NCBI RefSeq assembly: GCF_024273235.1 | Contig: NZ_JANBVH010000005.1 | Coordinates: 107,993 to 171,992 of the forward strand | DNA length: 64,000 bases | DNA from: Sphingomonas faeni | GTDB taxonomy: Bacteria > Pseudomonadota > Alphaproteobacteria > Sphingomonadales > Sphingomonadaceae | Direction of reading: 5' to 3' | Shown: piece by piece, positions 35,556 through 44,407 of the stretch | How the letters are laid out: each line of letters begins with the position of its first letter | How positions within the stretch are numbered: position 1 is the stretch's first letter | The notes under the pieces: model-generated | Databases searched by the model: none | Told to the model about the DNA's origin: nothing | Seen by the model: the letters and a program-made list of their open reading frames with translations, nothing else | Made by a program: the position numbers and the translations under genes

Positions 35556-35986
35556 TGCGACGCTTCATAGTGCCGATTGCAGTGATGATTGCCGCTGCTC
35601 CCGCCGCCGCGGCACCCGCGCAGGTTCCCGCCGAAACCGCGATCCGGCAGGCGATGGAGGCGAGCGCGGCCGCCTGGAATGCGGGCGATCTCGCACGGTT
35701 CATGGCGGTCTATGCCGACGATGCGGTATTCGTGACGCCGAAGGGGCTGTTGCGCGGCAAGGCGGCGATCGCCGCCAAATACCGGCCGAGCTTTCGCGGC
35801 GTCGGCAATGCCCGCGGCGCGCTGACGTTCGCATTCCTCGAGCTGCGCGGGATCGATCCGCGTCACGCGATGCTGTTCGCGCGCTGGACGCTGACCGGGC
35901 CGTCGACCGTGGAAAGCGGGATGACGACGCTGGTCTTCGAACGGCGCGGGACGGGGTGGCAGATCATCGCCGATCACAGCAGCTGA
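35552..35986 (+). CDS. Exported SnoaL-like/DUF4440-type protein
   Basis: 144 residues. Signal peptide (FIVPIAVMIAAAPAAAAP), then a small alpha+beta cone: AIRQAMEASAAAWNAGDLAR and FMAVYADDAVFVTPKGLLRG match the NTF2-like SnoaL/DUF4440 pattern, ending with RRGTGWQIIADHSS. These proteins range from isomerases to ligand binders, so the role is open. GGAAGAG precedes the ATG, which overlaps the EAL gene stop; an adjacent ATG at 35555 is equally possible. Confidence 0.85.
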   Translation: MMRRFIVPIAVMIAAAPAAAAPAQVPAETAIRQAMEASAAAWNAGDLARFMAVYADDAVFVTPKGLLRGKAAIAAKYRPSFRGVGNARGALTFAFLELRGIDPRHAMLFARWTLTGPSTVESGMTTLVFERRGTGWQIIADHSS

Positions 35987-36016
35987 ACCCCGACTGCACC
36001 GATACAGGATGACGGA

Positions 36017-37003
36017 ATGAACGATACGCTCGACCGCACGACCGCGGCGCGGTTCGCCGCGCTGACCCTGGGGCATCTGACCCGCGAATGGCCGTACAAG
36101 CTCGATCAGGTACTGGACGGGCCCGGCGACCTGGCGCTGCCCAAGACGCTGCATCCTGTGTTTCACGGCAGTTTCGACTGGCACAGTTGCGTGCATGGAT
36201 GGTGGCAGGTGATGCGACTCGCGCGACTGTTCCCCGATATGGCCGAAGCCGCCGCGGTCGAGGCATTGGCGGACCGGATGCTCGTGCCCGGGCTGATCGC
36301 AGGTGAGGTCGCCTATCTCGATCGACCAGGCACCGGCGGATTCGAGCGGCCTTATGGCTGGCGCTGGCTGCTCGCGCTGCATGACGAACTGGCATTGCGG
36401 CCCGATCGACCCTGGGCGGCGGCGGTCGAGCCGTTGGCGCGGGCGTTCGCAGCCCGGTTCGCGGCGTATCTGCCGAAGCTGATCTACCCGGTGCGTAGCG
36501 GCAAGCATGACTGTACCGCGTTTGCGCTGGTCCACGCGTTGCGCTGGGCGAGGGCGCACGATCCCGCGCTGGCGACGCTGATCGAGGCGCGGGCGCGAAT
36601 TTGGTATGGCGACGATCGCGACTGCCGGCCGTTCGAGCCGAGCGGCGAGGATTTCCTGTCGGCGACGCTGTGCGAGGCGGCGTTGATGAAGGACGTTCTC
36701 GGCACCGACTTCCCTGCCTGGCTGGCGGCGTTCCTGCCCGATCCGTTCGGTGCGGCGACGGCGTGTCTGCGCGCGCCTGCGGTCGTCAGCGATCGTTCCG
36801 ACGGGCGGCTCGCGCATCTCGACGGGCTGAACCTGTCGCGGGCGTGGTGCTGGCGGACGATCGCGGAAGCCTTGCCTGTGCCTGCGGCGGCACATGCGAT
36901 CGCCGACGCGCACCTTGCCGAAGCGTTGCCGCACCTCGCCGACGATTACATGGGCGAGCATTGGCTGGCGACGTTCGCGCTGCTGGCGCTGGAAGCCGCC
37001 TGA
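36017..37003 (+). CDS. DUF2891 family protein
   Basis: 328 residues with the DUF2891 hallmarks: HPVFHGSFDWHSCVHGWWQV near residue 47, RPYGWRWLLALHDEL near 112, HDCTAFALVHALRWA near 167 and EPSGEDFLSATLCEA near 210. The fold is an all-helical toroid like those of glycosidases and the conserved His, Trp, Glu and Asp residues suggest an enzyme on carbohydrate, but no activity is established to my knowledge. No signal peptide. GGATGACGGA precedes the ATG. Confidence 0.9.
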   Translation: MNDTLDRTTAARFAALTLGHLTREWPYKLDQVLDGPGDLALPKTLHPVFHGSFDWHSCVHGWWQVMRLARLFPDMAEAAAVEALADRMLVPGLIAGEVAYLDRPGTGGFERPYGWRWLLALHDELALRPDRPWAAAVEPLARAFAARFAAYLPKLIYPVRSGKHDCTAFALVHALRWARAHDPALATLIEARARIWYGDDRDCRPFEPSGEDFLSATLCEAALMKDVLGTDFPAWLAAFLPDPFGAATACLRAPAVVSDRSDGRLAHLDGLNLSRAWCWRTIAEALPVPAAAHAIADAHLAEALPHLADDYMGEHWLATFALLALEAA

Positions 37004-37082
37004 TCGCCGATTGGCCCGAGAGAAGGGGTTAGCAGAGCGGACCGCGCTGCCTAAGGTCGCATCATCGAACGAAGAAAGAGTG

Positions 37083-39203
37083 ATGATGCACCAACGCCTG
37101 CCGTTCCTGGCCCTGCTGGCCCTTTCCACGACCGCACTGGCACAGACGCCCGCCCCGGCGCCGGTGGCTGACCCGAACGCATATCTCGAGGATATCCATG
37201 GCGCGCGTGCGCTCGATACGGTGAAGCGGTGGAATACGCGCTCGCTCGCCGCGCTTGAGGCGAAGCCGGGTTACGCGCGGTATCGCCAGCGTGCGCTGGA
37301 CCTGTTGCAGGCCGACCGCCAGATCGCCAACCCCGATCAGGTCATCGGCGATCAGGTGCTGAACCTGTGGCAGGACAAGACGAGCGTGCGCGGCCTGTGG
37401 CGGGTCGCGTCGCTGGCGTCGTTCAGCAGCGGCAAGCCGGCATGGCGGACGCTGATCGACGTCGATGCGCTCGGCAAGGCCGAGGGCAAGAGCTGGGTGT
37501 GGAAGGGCGCGACCTGTCGCTCGCCGTCCTATGATCGCTGCATGGTGGCGCTGTCGAACGGCGGCGGCGACGCGGTCGAGGAGCGTGAGTTCGACATCCC
37601 CTCGGGCAAGTTCGTCGCGGACGGCTTCGTCGTGCCGAGCTTCAAGACCGACCTCAACTGGGCTGGACCGGACGCGCTGTACGTCGCGACCGATTTCGGC
37701 CCCGACAGTCTCACCAAGTCGGGCTATCCGCGGATCGTGAAGCGCTGGCAGCGGGGCACGCCGCTCTCGTCGGCAAAGATCGTGACGAGCGCGACGCAGG
37801 ACGATGTCGGGATCGAGAGCAACGTCTTCACCGAGGGCGACCGGCGCTATGCGCTGGTGTCGCGCAACGTCGATTTCTTTCATTCGAAGCGCAGCCATCT
37901 GGGCGATGACGGGCAGCTGGTGCCGACGCCGCTGCCCGACGATGCGGTGATCAACACCGTGCTGGACGGCCGGCTGATCGCGACGCTGGCGTCCGACTGG
38001 CGTGGCGTGCCGGCGGGGGCGGTGGTCGCCTATAGCATCGCCGACGTGGTGGCTGGCCGCGCGCCGACGATCGAGCGGGTGCTGATGCCGACCGCGACGC
38101 AGGCGGTGGAACAGGTCGATTCGAGCAAGTCGGTGCTGTGGGTGAAGATGCTCGACGACGTCTCGGGCCGGCTCGTGTCGCTCACGCGCGGTGCGGATGG
38201 GGTCTGGACCCAAATGGTCGCGGCTTTGCCGACCGCTTCGACGATCCACTTGGATGCGACCGCGGGGAAGGATGACCTCGCTTTCGCGACGGTCGAGAGC
38301 TTCCTCAGCCCGCCCGCGCTCTATGCGATCCGACCGGCCACGAAGCCGGTCGCGGTCGATACGCTGCCGGCCCGGTTCGACGCCTCCAAAATGCAGGTCG
38401 AGCAGCGGTTCGCGACGTCGAAGGACGGGACGAAGATTCCGTATTTCCTTGTGCGGAAAAAGGGCACGAGCGGGCCCGTACCGGCACTGGTCCACGCCTA
38501 TGGCGGGTTCCGGAACGCACAGACGCCGACCTATCTCGTCGACCAGCCCTATCGCTCGGGCCCAGCCGGGCTGTTTTGGGTCGAGGAGGGCAATGCGTTC
38601 GTGCTCGCCAACATCCGTGGTGGCGGCGAATACGGGCCACGCTGGCACCAGATGCCGCTGCGCGAGAACCGGCAAAAGGCGTATGACGATCTCCACGCGG
38701 TCGGCGACGATCTGGTCCGCACCGGTGTCAGCGCGAAACGGAAGATCGCGGTGTCGGGGCGGTCGAACGGCGGTCTGCTGGTCGGCGTCGCGATGGAGCA
38801 GCGGCCGGACCTGTACGGTGCGATCGTGATGGGATCGCCGCTGCTCGACATGCAGCGTTACTCGCATCTGTCGGCGGGCGCGTCGTGGATCGGCGAATAT
38901 GGCGACCCGGACAAGCCGGCCGACTGGGCGTTCATCTCGCAATATTCGCCCTACCAGAACCTGAAGCGGGGCGTGAAATACCCGGTGCCGTTCATTTACA
39001 CCTCGACCGAGGACGACCGCGTCCACCCCGGCCACGCACGAAAATTCGCCGCGCGCCTGGAGGACTATGGCGACCCGTTCTTCTACTATGAGAACCCCGA
39101 AGGCGGCCACGCGGCCGGCGCCGACAAGATCGAGGATGCCAAGCGTGCGGCGCTCGTCACCGTCTATCTCAACACCCAACTCGGCACCGCTCCACAGCGC
39201 TGA
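37083..39203 (+). CDS. Exported prolyl oligopeptidase (S9) family peptidase
   Basis: 706 residues. Signal peptide ending TTALAQ, an N-terminal beta-propeller (about 50-430), then an alpha/beta-hydrolase domain with the nucleophile in KIAVSGRSNGGLLVG, the acid in STEDDRVHPGHA and the histidine in EGGHAAGA. S9A enzymes cut after proline in short peptides. It lies in the periplasm or outside. ATGs at 37083 and 37086 follow GAAAGAG. Followed after 17 bp by another exported peptidase-like gene, consistent with peptide scavenging. Confidence 0.93.
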   Translation: MMHQRLPFLALLALSTTALAQTPAPAPVADPNAYLEDIHGARALDTVKRWNTRSLAALEAKPGYARYRQRALDLLQADRQIANPDQVIGDQVLNLWQDKTSVRGLWRVASLASFSSGKPAWRTLIDVDALGKAEGKSWVWKGATCRSPSYDRCMVALSNGGGDAVEEREFDIPSGKFVADGFVVPSFKTDLNWAGPDALYVATDFGPDSLTKSGYPRIVKRWQRGTPLSSAKIVTSATQDDVGIESNVFTEGDRRYALVSRNVDFFHSKRSHLGDDGQLVPTPLPDDAVINTVLDGRLIATLASDWRGVPAGAVVAYSIADVVAGRAPTIERVLMPTATQAVEQVDSSKSVLWVKMLDDVSGRLVSLTRGADGVWTQMVAALPTASTIHLDATAGKDDLAFATVESFLSPPALYAIRPATKPVAVDTLPARFDASKMQVEQRFATSKDGTKIPYFLVRKKGTSGPVPALVHAYGGFRNAQTPTYLVDQPYRSGPAGLFWVEEGNAFVLANIRGGGEYGPRWHQMPLRENRQKAYDDLHAVGDDLVRTGVSAKRKIAVSGRSNGGLLVGVAMEQRPDLYGAIVMGSPLLDMQRYSHLSAGASWIGEYGDPDKPADWAFISQYSPYQNLKRGVKYPVPFIYTSTEDDRVHPGHARKFAARLEDYGDPFFYYENPEGGHAAGADKIEDAKRAALVTVYLNTQLGTAPQR

Positions 39204-39220
39204 TCGTCAGGAATTAGACC

Positions 39221-40996
39221 ATGCGTAACTTCCGTCTGCTCCTCGGCGCCGCGATCCTGGCGCTGCCTGTTTCCTCGATCCCGACCTCAGCCGTGCACGC
39301 TGCGGAGAACGCGACGTTCGCGTCGCTGTCGAAGCGCTATGTCGATGGCCTCGCGCGGCTGAACCCGTCGTCGGCGACCGGGCTCGGCGATCATCGGTTC
39401 GACGCGCAGGTCACGGATATGTCGGCCGCGGGCCGTGCCAAGCGCGAGGCGTTCTCCAAGGCGATGCTGGCGGATCTCCAGCGGATAGATCGGAAATCTT
39501 TGTCGCGCGAGGAGCAGGTCGATGCGGCGTTGCTCGACAATGCGTTGCGCTACGACATCTGGGATGCGGAGACGCTTGGCGGCTGGGCGTGGGATCCACA
39601 GGTCTATAACGACATCGCTGGCAGCTCGCTCTACTCGCTCGCCGCCCGCGATTTCGCGCCGTGGCCGCAGCGGCTGAATGCCGCGACCGCGCGGATGGAA
39701 GCGTTGCCTGCGTTGCTGGCGCAGGCGCGCGCGAACATCGTGGTCGCGCGCGTGCCGTCGATCTACGCGACGACGGTGGCGAAGCAGAACAGCGGCATCG
39801 TCGACATCGCCGAGAGCATGCTCGCGCCGCACAAGAGCGAATTGTCGGCAGCGGACGCCAAGCGGTTCGACGCGGCGCTCGTCAAACTGAAGGCAGCGGT
39901 GGCCGAGCATCAGGTCTGGCTCGACAAGACGCTGGTGCCGGGCGCGAAGGGCGACTTCCGCCTCGGCGCGGCGCTGTACGACAAGAAACTCGGTTTCGCG
40001 CTGCAATCCGACCTCACCCGGACCGAGATCAAGCGTCGCGCGCAGGCCGCGATCGTCGATACGCGCGCGCAGATGTATGCGATCGCGCGGCAGATATTCG
40101 GCGCCAAGCCCGGCGCGCTGCTGCTCCCCGACAAGCCGTCCGATGCGCAGCAGCAGGCCGCGATCCAGGCCGCGCTCGAACTCACCTACGCCAAGCGCCC
40201 GGCGCGCGATGGCATGATCGACGCCTCGACCAAGGCGCTGGCGCAGGCGACTGCCTTCGTCCGCGACAAACGGCTTGTCGGGATGCCCGATGGCCCGGTG
40301 AAGATCATCACGATGCCCAAATTCCAGCAGGGCGTGGCCGTCGCCTATTGCGATTCGCCGGGTCCGCTGGAGAAGAACCTCGGCACGTTCTTCGCCGTTT
40401 CGCCGATCCCCGACGACTGGACCGAGGCGCAGGCGACGTCGTTCCTGAGCGAATATAACGACTACATGATCCACGATCTTGCGGTGCACGAGGCGATGCC
40501 GGGGCATTTCCTCCAGCTCGCGCACGCCAATGCGACGCAGTCGACGCTGCGCGCGGTGCTCGGCTCGGGACCGTTCATCGAGGGCTGGGCGGTCTATGCC
40601 GAGGCGATGATGGCGGACGAGGGCTATCTGAACGGCGATCCGTTGTTCAAGCTGACCGTGCTGAAAATGCGGCTCCGCTCGATCTCCAATTCGCTGCTCG
40701 ACATCGGCATTCATACCGAGGGCATGACGCGCGAGCAGGCGATGCAGCTGATGACGCACACCGCGTTCCAGCAGGAGCGCGAGGCGGCCGGCAAATGGGT
40801 CCGCGCGTCGCTCGGCTCGACCCAGTTGCTGAGCTATTTCACCGGCTATTCGGAGCACATGGCGCTGCGGGACGAGGCGAAGAAGCGTGAGGGCGCGAAG
40901 TTCGACCTGAAGCGCTACAACGACGCGCTGCTCGCGCATGGTTCGCCCCCGGTCCGCTACGTCCGCGAACTGCTGTTCGACCTGCCGATCGGGTAA
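39221..40996 (+). CDS. Exported DUF885 metallopeptidase-like protein
   Basis: 591 residues. Signal peptide ending AVHAAE, then a helical DUF885 protein with the zinc site in LAVHEAMPGHFLQLAHAN (HExxxH-like, HEAMPGH) and a glutamate in GPFIEGWAVYAEAMMADEG. Other conserved blocks are PKFQQGVAVAYCDSPGPL and QAMQLMTHTAFQQEREAAGK. Family members are related to M32-type carboxypeptidases and are probably zinc peptidases. AGGA is just upstream of the ATG. Likely co-transcribed with the S9 peptidase. Confidence 0.9.
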   Translation: MRNFRLLLGAAILALPVSSIPTSAVHAAENATFASLSKRYVDGLARLNPSSATGLGDHRFDAQVTDMSAAGRAKREAFSKAMLADLQRIDRKSLSREEQVDAALLDNALRYDIWDAETLGGWAWDPQVYNDIAGSSLYSLAARDFAPWPQRLNAATARMEALPALLAQARANIVVARVPSIYATTVAKQNSGIVDIAESMLAPHKSELSAADAKRFDAALVKLKAAVAEHQVWLDKTLVPGAKGDFRLGAALYDKKLGFALQSDLTRTEIKRRAQAAIVDTRAQMYAIARQIFGAKPGALLLPDKPSDAQQQAAIQAALELTYAKRPARDGMIDASTKALAQATAFVRDKRLVGMPDGPVKIITMPKFQQGVAVAYCDSPGPLEKNLGTFFAVSPIPDDWTEAQATSFLSEYNDYMIHDLAVHEAMPGHFLQLAHANATQSTLRAVLGSGPFIEGWAVYAEAMMADEGYLNGDPLFKLTVLKMRLRSISNSLLDIGIHTEGMTREQAMQLMTHTAFQQEREAAGKWVRASLGSTQLLSYFTGYSEHMALRDEAKKREGAKFDLKRYNDALLAHGSPPVRYVRELLFDLPIG

Positions 40997-41068
40997 GCGC
41001 CGGTCGCTTGACCGGGTCTGAGAATGCTGTGACCCTGCTCCGATAAAAGAAGCCATCGGAGGGGTGTC

Positions 41069-41113
41069 ATGGCCGCAGGATTTCGTGGGCGCTGTTCAGG
41101 GTTGCGGCGTTGA
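41069..41113 (+). CDS. Candidate 14-residue leader ORF before the CoA-transferase gene
   Basis: ATG at 41069 follows CGGAGGGG, the best ribosome site in this interval, and reads 14 codons (MAAGFRGRCSGLRR) to a TGA that overlaps the TTG start of the next gene (TTGA). The larger gene has no ribosome site of its own, so it may rely on ribosomes finishing this leader. Peptide function is not suggested by sequence. Confidence 0.45.
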   Translation: MAAGFRGRCSGLRR

Positions 41114-42255
41114 CCGGCCCGCTTGCAGGAATCCGGATCGTCGAGCTTGCCGGGATCGGGCCCGCGCCGTTCGCCTGCATGATGCTCGCCGATCACGGGG
41201 CCGAGATCATCCGGATCGAACGGCCGGGCGCGAAAAAGGGCGGGCCGGGCGGCGATCCCGCCAAGGACATCCTGCTGCGATCGCGCAAGACGATCGCGGT
41301 CGATCTCAAGTCCGCCGCGGGGATCGGGGTCGTCCGCGATCTGGTCGCGTCGGCGGATGGCTTCGTCGAGGGGTTCCGGCCGGGCGTGACCGAACGACTG
41401 GGGCTCGGGCCGGACGTGCTGCTCGAGACCACCCCGCGGCTCGTCTATGGCCGGATGACCGGCTGGGGGCAGGACGGGCCGTATGCGCAGGCGGCGGGCC
41501 ACGACATCAATTATATCGCGCTGGCCGGCGCCCTGCACGCGTTCGGGCGCGCAGGAGAGAAGCCGACGCCGCCGATCAACATGGTCGGCGATTTCGGCGG
41601 CGGTGCGATGATGCTCGCATTCGGCATGGTCAGCGCCTTGCTCCACGCGCGGACGACTGGGCGGGGGCAGGTGATTGACTGCGCGATGACCGATGGTGCC
41701 GCGCTGCTGATGAGCATGATCTGGAGCTTTCACGGGCAGGGCCTGTGGCGCGACGAGCGCGGCGTGAACCTGCTCGATAGCGGCGCGCATTTCTACGACA
41801 CCTATGCCTGCGCCGACGGGAAATACGTGTCGATCGGCGCGATCGAGCCGCAATTCTACGCCGTGTTGCGCGAGAAGGCGGGGCTGGCGGCGGATGCGGA
41901 GTTCGACCGGCAGATGGATCCGCGATGCTGGCCAGCGCTCAAGGACAGGCTGGCGGCGGTATTCGCCAGCCGGACCCGCGACGAATGGTGCGCGATTCTC
42001 GAACATGCCGATGCGTGTTTCGCGCCGGTGCTGTCGCTGGCCGAGGCGCCCGCGCATCCGCACAATGTCGCGCGCGGCACGTTCACGGAGGCGGGGGGCG
42101 TCGTCCAGCCGATGCCCGCGCCACGCTATTCCGCCACGCCGACCGCCGCACCACGCATGGCCGACGGGCATACCGATACGGATGCGCTGCTCGATGGCCT
42201 TGGCTACACCGCGGACAAGATCATCGCGCTCAAGGGCGACGGGATCGTCGCGTGA
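41110..42255 (+). CDS. CaiB/BaiF-family CoA transferase, alpha-methylacyl-CoA racemase-like
   Basis: 381 residues from a TTG. It starts GPLAGIRIVELAGIGPAPFA, includes the CoA-binding region and the racemase-type residues AAGHDINYIALAGAL and NMVGDFGGGAMMLAFGM, matching the catalytic His and Asp of alpha-methylacyl-CoA racemase rather than the single Asp of formyl-CoA transferase. It would interconvert 2-methylacyl-CoA epimers so branched chains can enter beta-oxidation. CoA transfer remains possible. The start overlaps the stop of a short leader frame. Followed by a convergent tRNA. Confidence 0.88.
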   Translation: MTGPLAGIRIVELAGIGPAPFACMMLADHGAEIIRIERPGAKKGGPGGDPAKDILLRSRKTIAVDLKSAAGIGVVRDLVASADGFVEGFRPGVTERLGLGPDVLLETTPRLVYGRMTGWGQDGPYAQAAGHDINYIALAGALHAFGRAGEKPTPPINMVGDFGGGAMMLAFGMVSALLHARTTGRGQVIDCAMTDGAALLMSMIWSFHGQGLWRDERGVNLLDSGAHFYDTYACADGKYVSIGAIEPQFYAVLREKAGLAADAEFDRQMDPRCWPALKDRLAAVFASRTRDEWCAILEHADACFAPVLSLAEAPAHPHNVARGTFTEAGGVVQPMPAPRYSATPTAAPRMADGHTDTDALLDGLGYTADKIIALKGDGIVA

Positions 42256-42268
42256 TCATGAGGACGGT

Positions 42269-42344
42269 TGGTGGGCCCGGCAGGAATCGAACCCGCAACC
42301 TAGCCGTTATGAGCGGCCAGCTCTAACCGTTGAGCTACAGGCCC
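42269..42344 (-). tRNA. tRNA with CAT anticodon, probably tRNA-Ile2 (lysidine type)
   Basis: Reverse complement folds as a 76-nt tRNA with encoded CCA: acceptor GGGCCTG/CGGGCCC, D-arm TAGCTCAACGGTTAGAGC, anticodon loop CTCATAA, variable region TAGGTTG and T-arm GCGGGTTCGATTCCTGC. CAT can be Met or Ile2. The D-loop (ACGGTTAGAGC) and variable loop resemble E. coli tRNA-Ile2 more than elongator Met, so Ile2 is favoured, which would need TilS modification. Confidence 0.9.
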
Positions 42345-42408
42345 CACCGGCGCCTGCGTTAGCGCAAGCGATCAGCGGGCAAAAGGGCGCAAAGCAAAAG
42401 GGCAAAGA

Positions 42409-42437
42409 AAAAGGGCGCTCCCGAAGGAACGCCCTTT
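42409..42437 (-). terminator. Rho-independent terminator of the helical lipoprotein gene
   Basis: On the minus strand AAAGGGCGTTCC and GGAGCGCCCTTT form a stem around a TTCG loop, with one mismatch, followed by TTTTTC. It lies 43 bp past the stop of the gene at 42480-42746. Confidence 0.85.
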
Positions 42438-42479
42438 CCGACACTAAATCCAATCGAGCGTAGAAACGCCCGACAGATT

Positions 42480-42746
42480 TTAGTTCATGTTGTCGGTCTT
42501 CTCGTCGGCAGCGTCACGGACGTTGTCGGCAGCTGCGTTCATGTTGTCGGCAGCGTTCTCGAGCACGTCGGTAGCGACTGCGTTCGAGGTGTTGTCCGCC
42601 ATGGCGTCCATGTTGTCAGCCTGCATTTCCATGTTGTCAGCCAGCATGTCCGCGTTGTTCTCAACGGCGGCGGCTTCTGGCGACTTGCTGCAGGCTGCGA
42701 CGGACATCAGGCCGGCGGCAGCAGCGATCAGAACGATCTTCTTCAT
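42480..42746 (-). CDS. Small Asn/Asp/Met-rich helical lipoprotein
   Basis: 88 residues. MKKIVLIAAAAGLMSVAAC is a lipoprotein signal with the lipobox VAAC. The rest is a near-heptad run rich in ADNM units (ADMLADNMEMQADNMDAMAD) predicted to be a long amphipathic helix, similar in plan to Lpp-type or entericidin-like envelope proteins. GGGAG is 7 bp before this ATG; an upstream ATG at 42764 would add MLGSIR and spoil the signal. A clear terminator follows. A similar lipoprotein lies at 61535-61906. Function unknown. Confidence 0.85.
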   Translation of the reverse strand: MKKIVLIAAAAGLMSVAACSKSPEAAAVENNADMLADNMEMQADNMDAMADNTSNAVATDVLENAADNMNAAADNVRDAADEKTDNMN

Positions 42747-42900
42747 TCGAATGCTCCCAAGCATAGTTTCACTCGCGGCCGACCCGATTGCCGTCGCGAA
42801 GTCACGTCAAATAGCGGACCCCGGCGGCCGGTCAATCCGCTAAATTCATCTGTCCGCAAGGTTTGCGGCAGAACGATGACGTTTCGGTTGCTGCAACTCG

Positions 42901-44304
42901 TCACTTATGGGGCACGATCGGACCGATTTCCTCGGGCGCATTGGCGACCGTAGCGATCATCGCGGTCCACGCCGCGACGTTCTGGCGAAGCTGCTCGGGG
43001 TCGATCAGATCCAGCGTATCCTCGGGCGTGTGGTGGTAGTCGAAGTAGCGCAGACCCGACTGGTTGAGGTCGATCCCGGCGACCCCCGTCGCAATCACCG
43101 GGCCGACGTCGGTGCCGCCGTGCGGCGTATCGGCACCGCGGATGATCCCGAGCGGGGCGAGCGCGACGGCGAGGCGGTCCTCGATGGGCTTGGCAGCGGC
43201 AGGCAGGCTGCTTTCGAACCGCCAGACGCGGTCGGCGCCGAAATCCGATTCGGCGGCGGTGGCGTGGCGCTCGCCGGCGTGCGCCTTGGCGTAGGCAGCT
43301 CCGCCGAAGCCGCCGCTCTCCTCGTCGCCGAACCAGACGACGCGGATCGTGCGACGCGGGCGCTGGCCGCTGTCCATGACGAGCTTGGCGGCCGCCGCGG
43401 TGATCGCGATGCCCGCGCCGTCATCGATCGCGCCGGTACCAAGATCCCAGCTGTCGAGATGGCCACCGACCAGCACGATGCCGGCCTTGGGGTCGGTGCC
43501 CGGAACCTCGGCGACGACGTTGCCCGATTCCTGCATCCCGGCCTGCTTGTCTTCGAGCACCAGCTTCAGCGTCACCGGCTTGCCGAGCTTCACCAGTCGC
43601 TCGACATGCTCGGCGTCCGCGACCGACAGCGCCGCCGCGGGGATCGGCGTCACACCCGCCTCGAAATTGGTGTTGCCCGCGTGCGGCCCGCGGCCGTGAT
43701 CGGTGCCGATCGACCGGATCACGATCGCCGCGGCGCCCTTCCTGGCGGCGACGTTCGGCCCGACGAAGCGCGCGGTGCCCTGCGATCCATAGCTCGACCC
43801 GTCCTGGGTCGGCTGCATCGAATTCGAGACGAAGGCGATCTTGCCCTTGAGGCTGCCGTCGGCGGCGAGCGCCAGGTCATTGTATGTGGGGAAATACACG
43901 ATCGGCAGGGTCAGCCCGCCCGGCGGAGTCGCGCCCGAATTGCCGAGGCCGACCAGATGCAGCTTCTGCGCATAGGGCGCGACCAGTTCCCCGCTCTCCG
44001 TCCCGCGCGACCAGACCGGCAGCTGGTAGGTCTCGATCCGCACGTTCTTGAACCCGATCGCCTTCAGCTTGGCGACCGACCAGGCGCGCGCGCGCGGTGC
44101 CGCTTCGGTGCCGGTCATGCGCGGGCCGACCTCGGTCGTGATCCCCTCGACGATCTTGTACGCGGTATCGTCGGTCAGCGCCTTGTCGCGGAGTGCCGCG
44201 ACCTTCGCATCGGCCGCGGTCGGCGGGGCGGCGGTACGCTGCGCCATCAGGGGAGAGGTGAGGGCGGAGGCGGCCAGCGCCGCGAGCAGGGTGCGTTTCA
44301 TCAT
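42901..44304 (-). CDS. Exported M28 family zinc aminopeptidase
   Basis: 467 residues. Signal peptide ending TSPLMAQ, a PA (protease-associated) insert at about 150-270 (FVGPNVAARKGAAAIVIRSI), and the M28 metal sites GGHLDSWDLGTGAIDDGAG, FGDEESGGFG and the late histidine in DYHHTPEDTLDLID. It should remove N-terminal amino acids from peptides in the periplasm or outside. ATGs at 44304 and 44301 are both possible; a longer upstream frame is not signal-like. Divergent from ettA. Confidence 0.92.
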   Translation of the reverse strand: MMKRTLLAALAASALTSPLMAQRTAAPPTAADAKVAALRDKALTDDTAYKIVEGITTEVGPRMTGTEAAPRARAWSVAKLKAIGFKNVRIETYQLPVWSRGTESGELVAPYAQKLHLVGLGNSGATPPGGLTLPIVYFPTYNDLALAADGSLKGKIAFVSNSMQPTQDGSSYGSQGTARFVGPNVAARKGAAAIVIRSIGTDHGRGPHAGNTNFEAGVTPIPAAALSVADAEHVERLVKLGKPVTLKLVLEDKQAGMQESGNVVAEVPGTDPKAGIVLVGGHLDSWDLGTGAIDDGAGIAITAAAAKLVMDSGQRPRRTIRVVWFGDEESGGFGGAAYAKAHAGERHATAAESDFGADRVWRFESSLPAAAKPIEDRLAVALAPLGIIRGADTPHGGTDVGPVIATGVAGIDLNQSGLRYFDYHHTPEDTLDLIDPEQLRQNVAAWTAMIATVANAPEEIGPIVPHK

Positions 44305-44407
44305 CGGGGCAGCGTATGTCGGCGCTCCCCGTTTGCCAACGGCTCGCCGCATCGCTATCTGCGCACGTCAAATCCCGCCCTTATTCAGAACGGAGCTCGG
44401 CACCCAC

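Noticed and set aside
37062..41056. Two long minus-strand frames opposite the S9 and DUF885 peptidase genes.
   Set aside because: Both are antisense shadows; the plus-strand frames have signal peptides and catalytic motifs.
42269..42344. Elongator tRNA-Met as the identity of the CAT-anticodon tRNA.
   Set aside because: Not excluded, but the D-loop and variable loop look more like bacterial tRNA-Ile2; the acceptor and anticodon stem alone cannot decide, so it is called probable Ile2.
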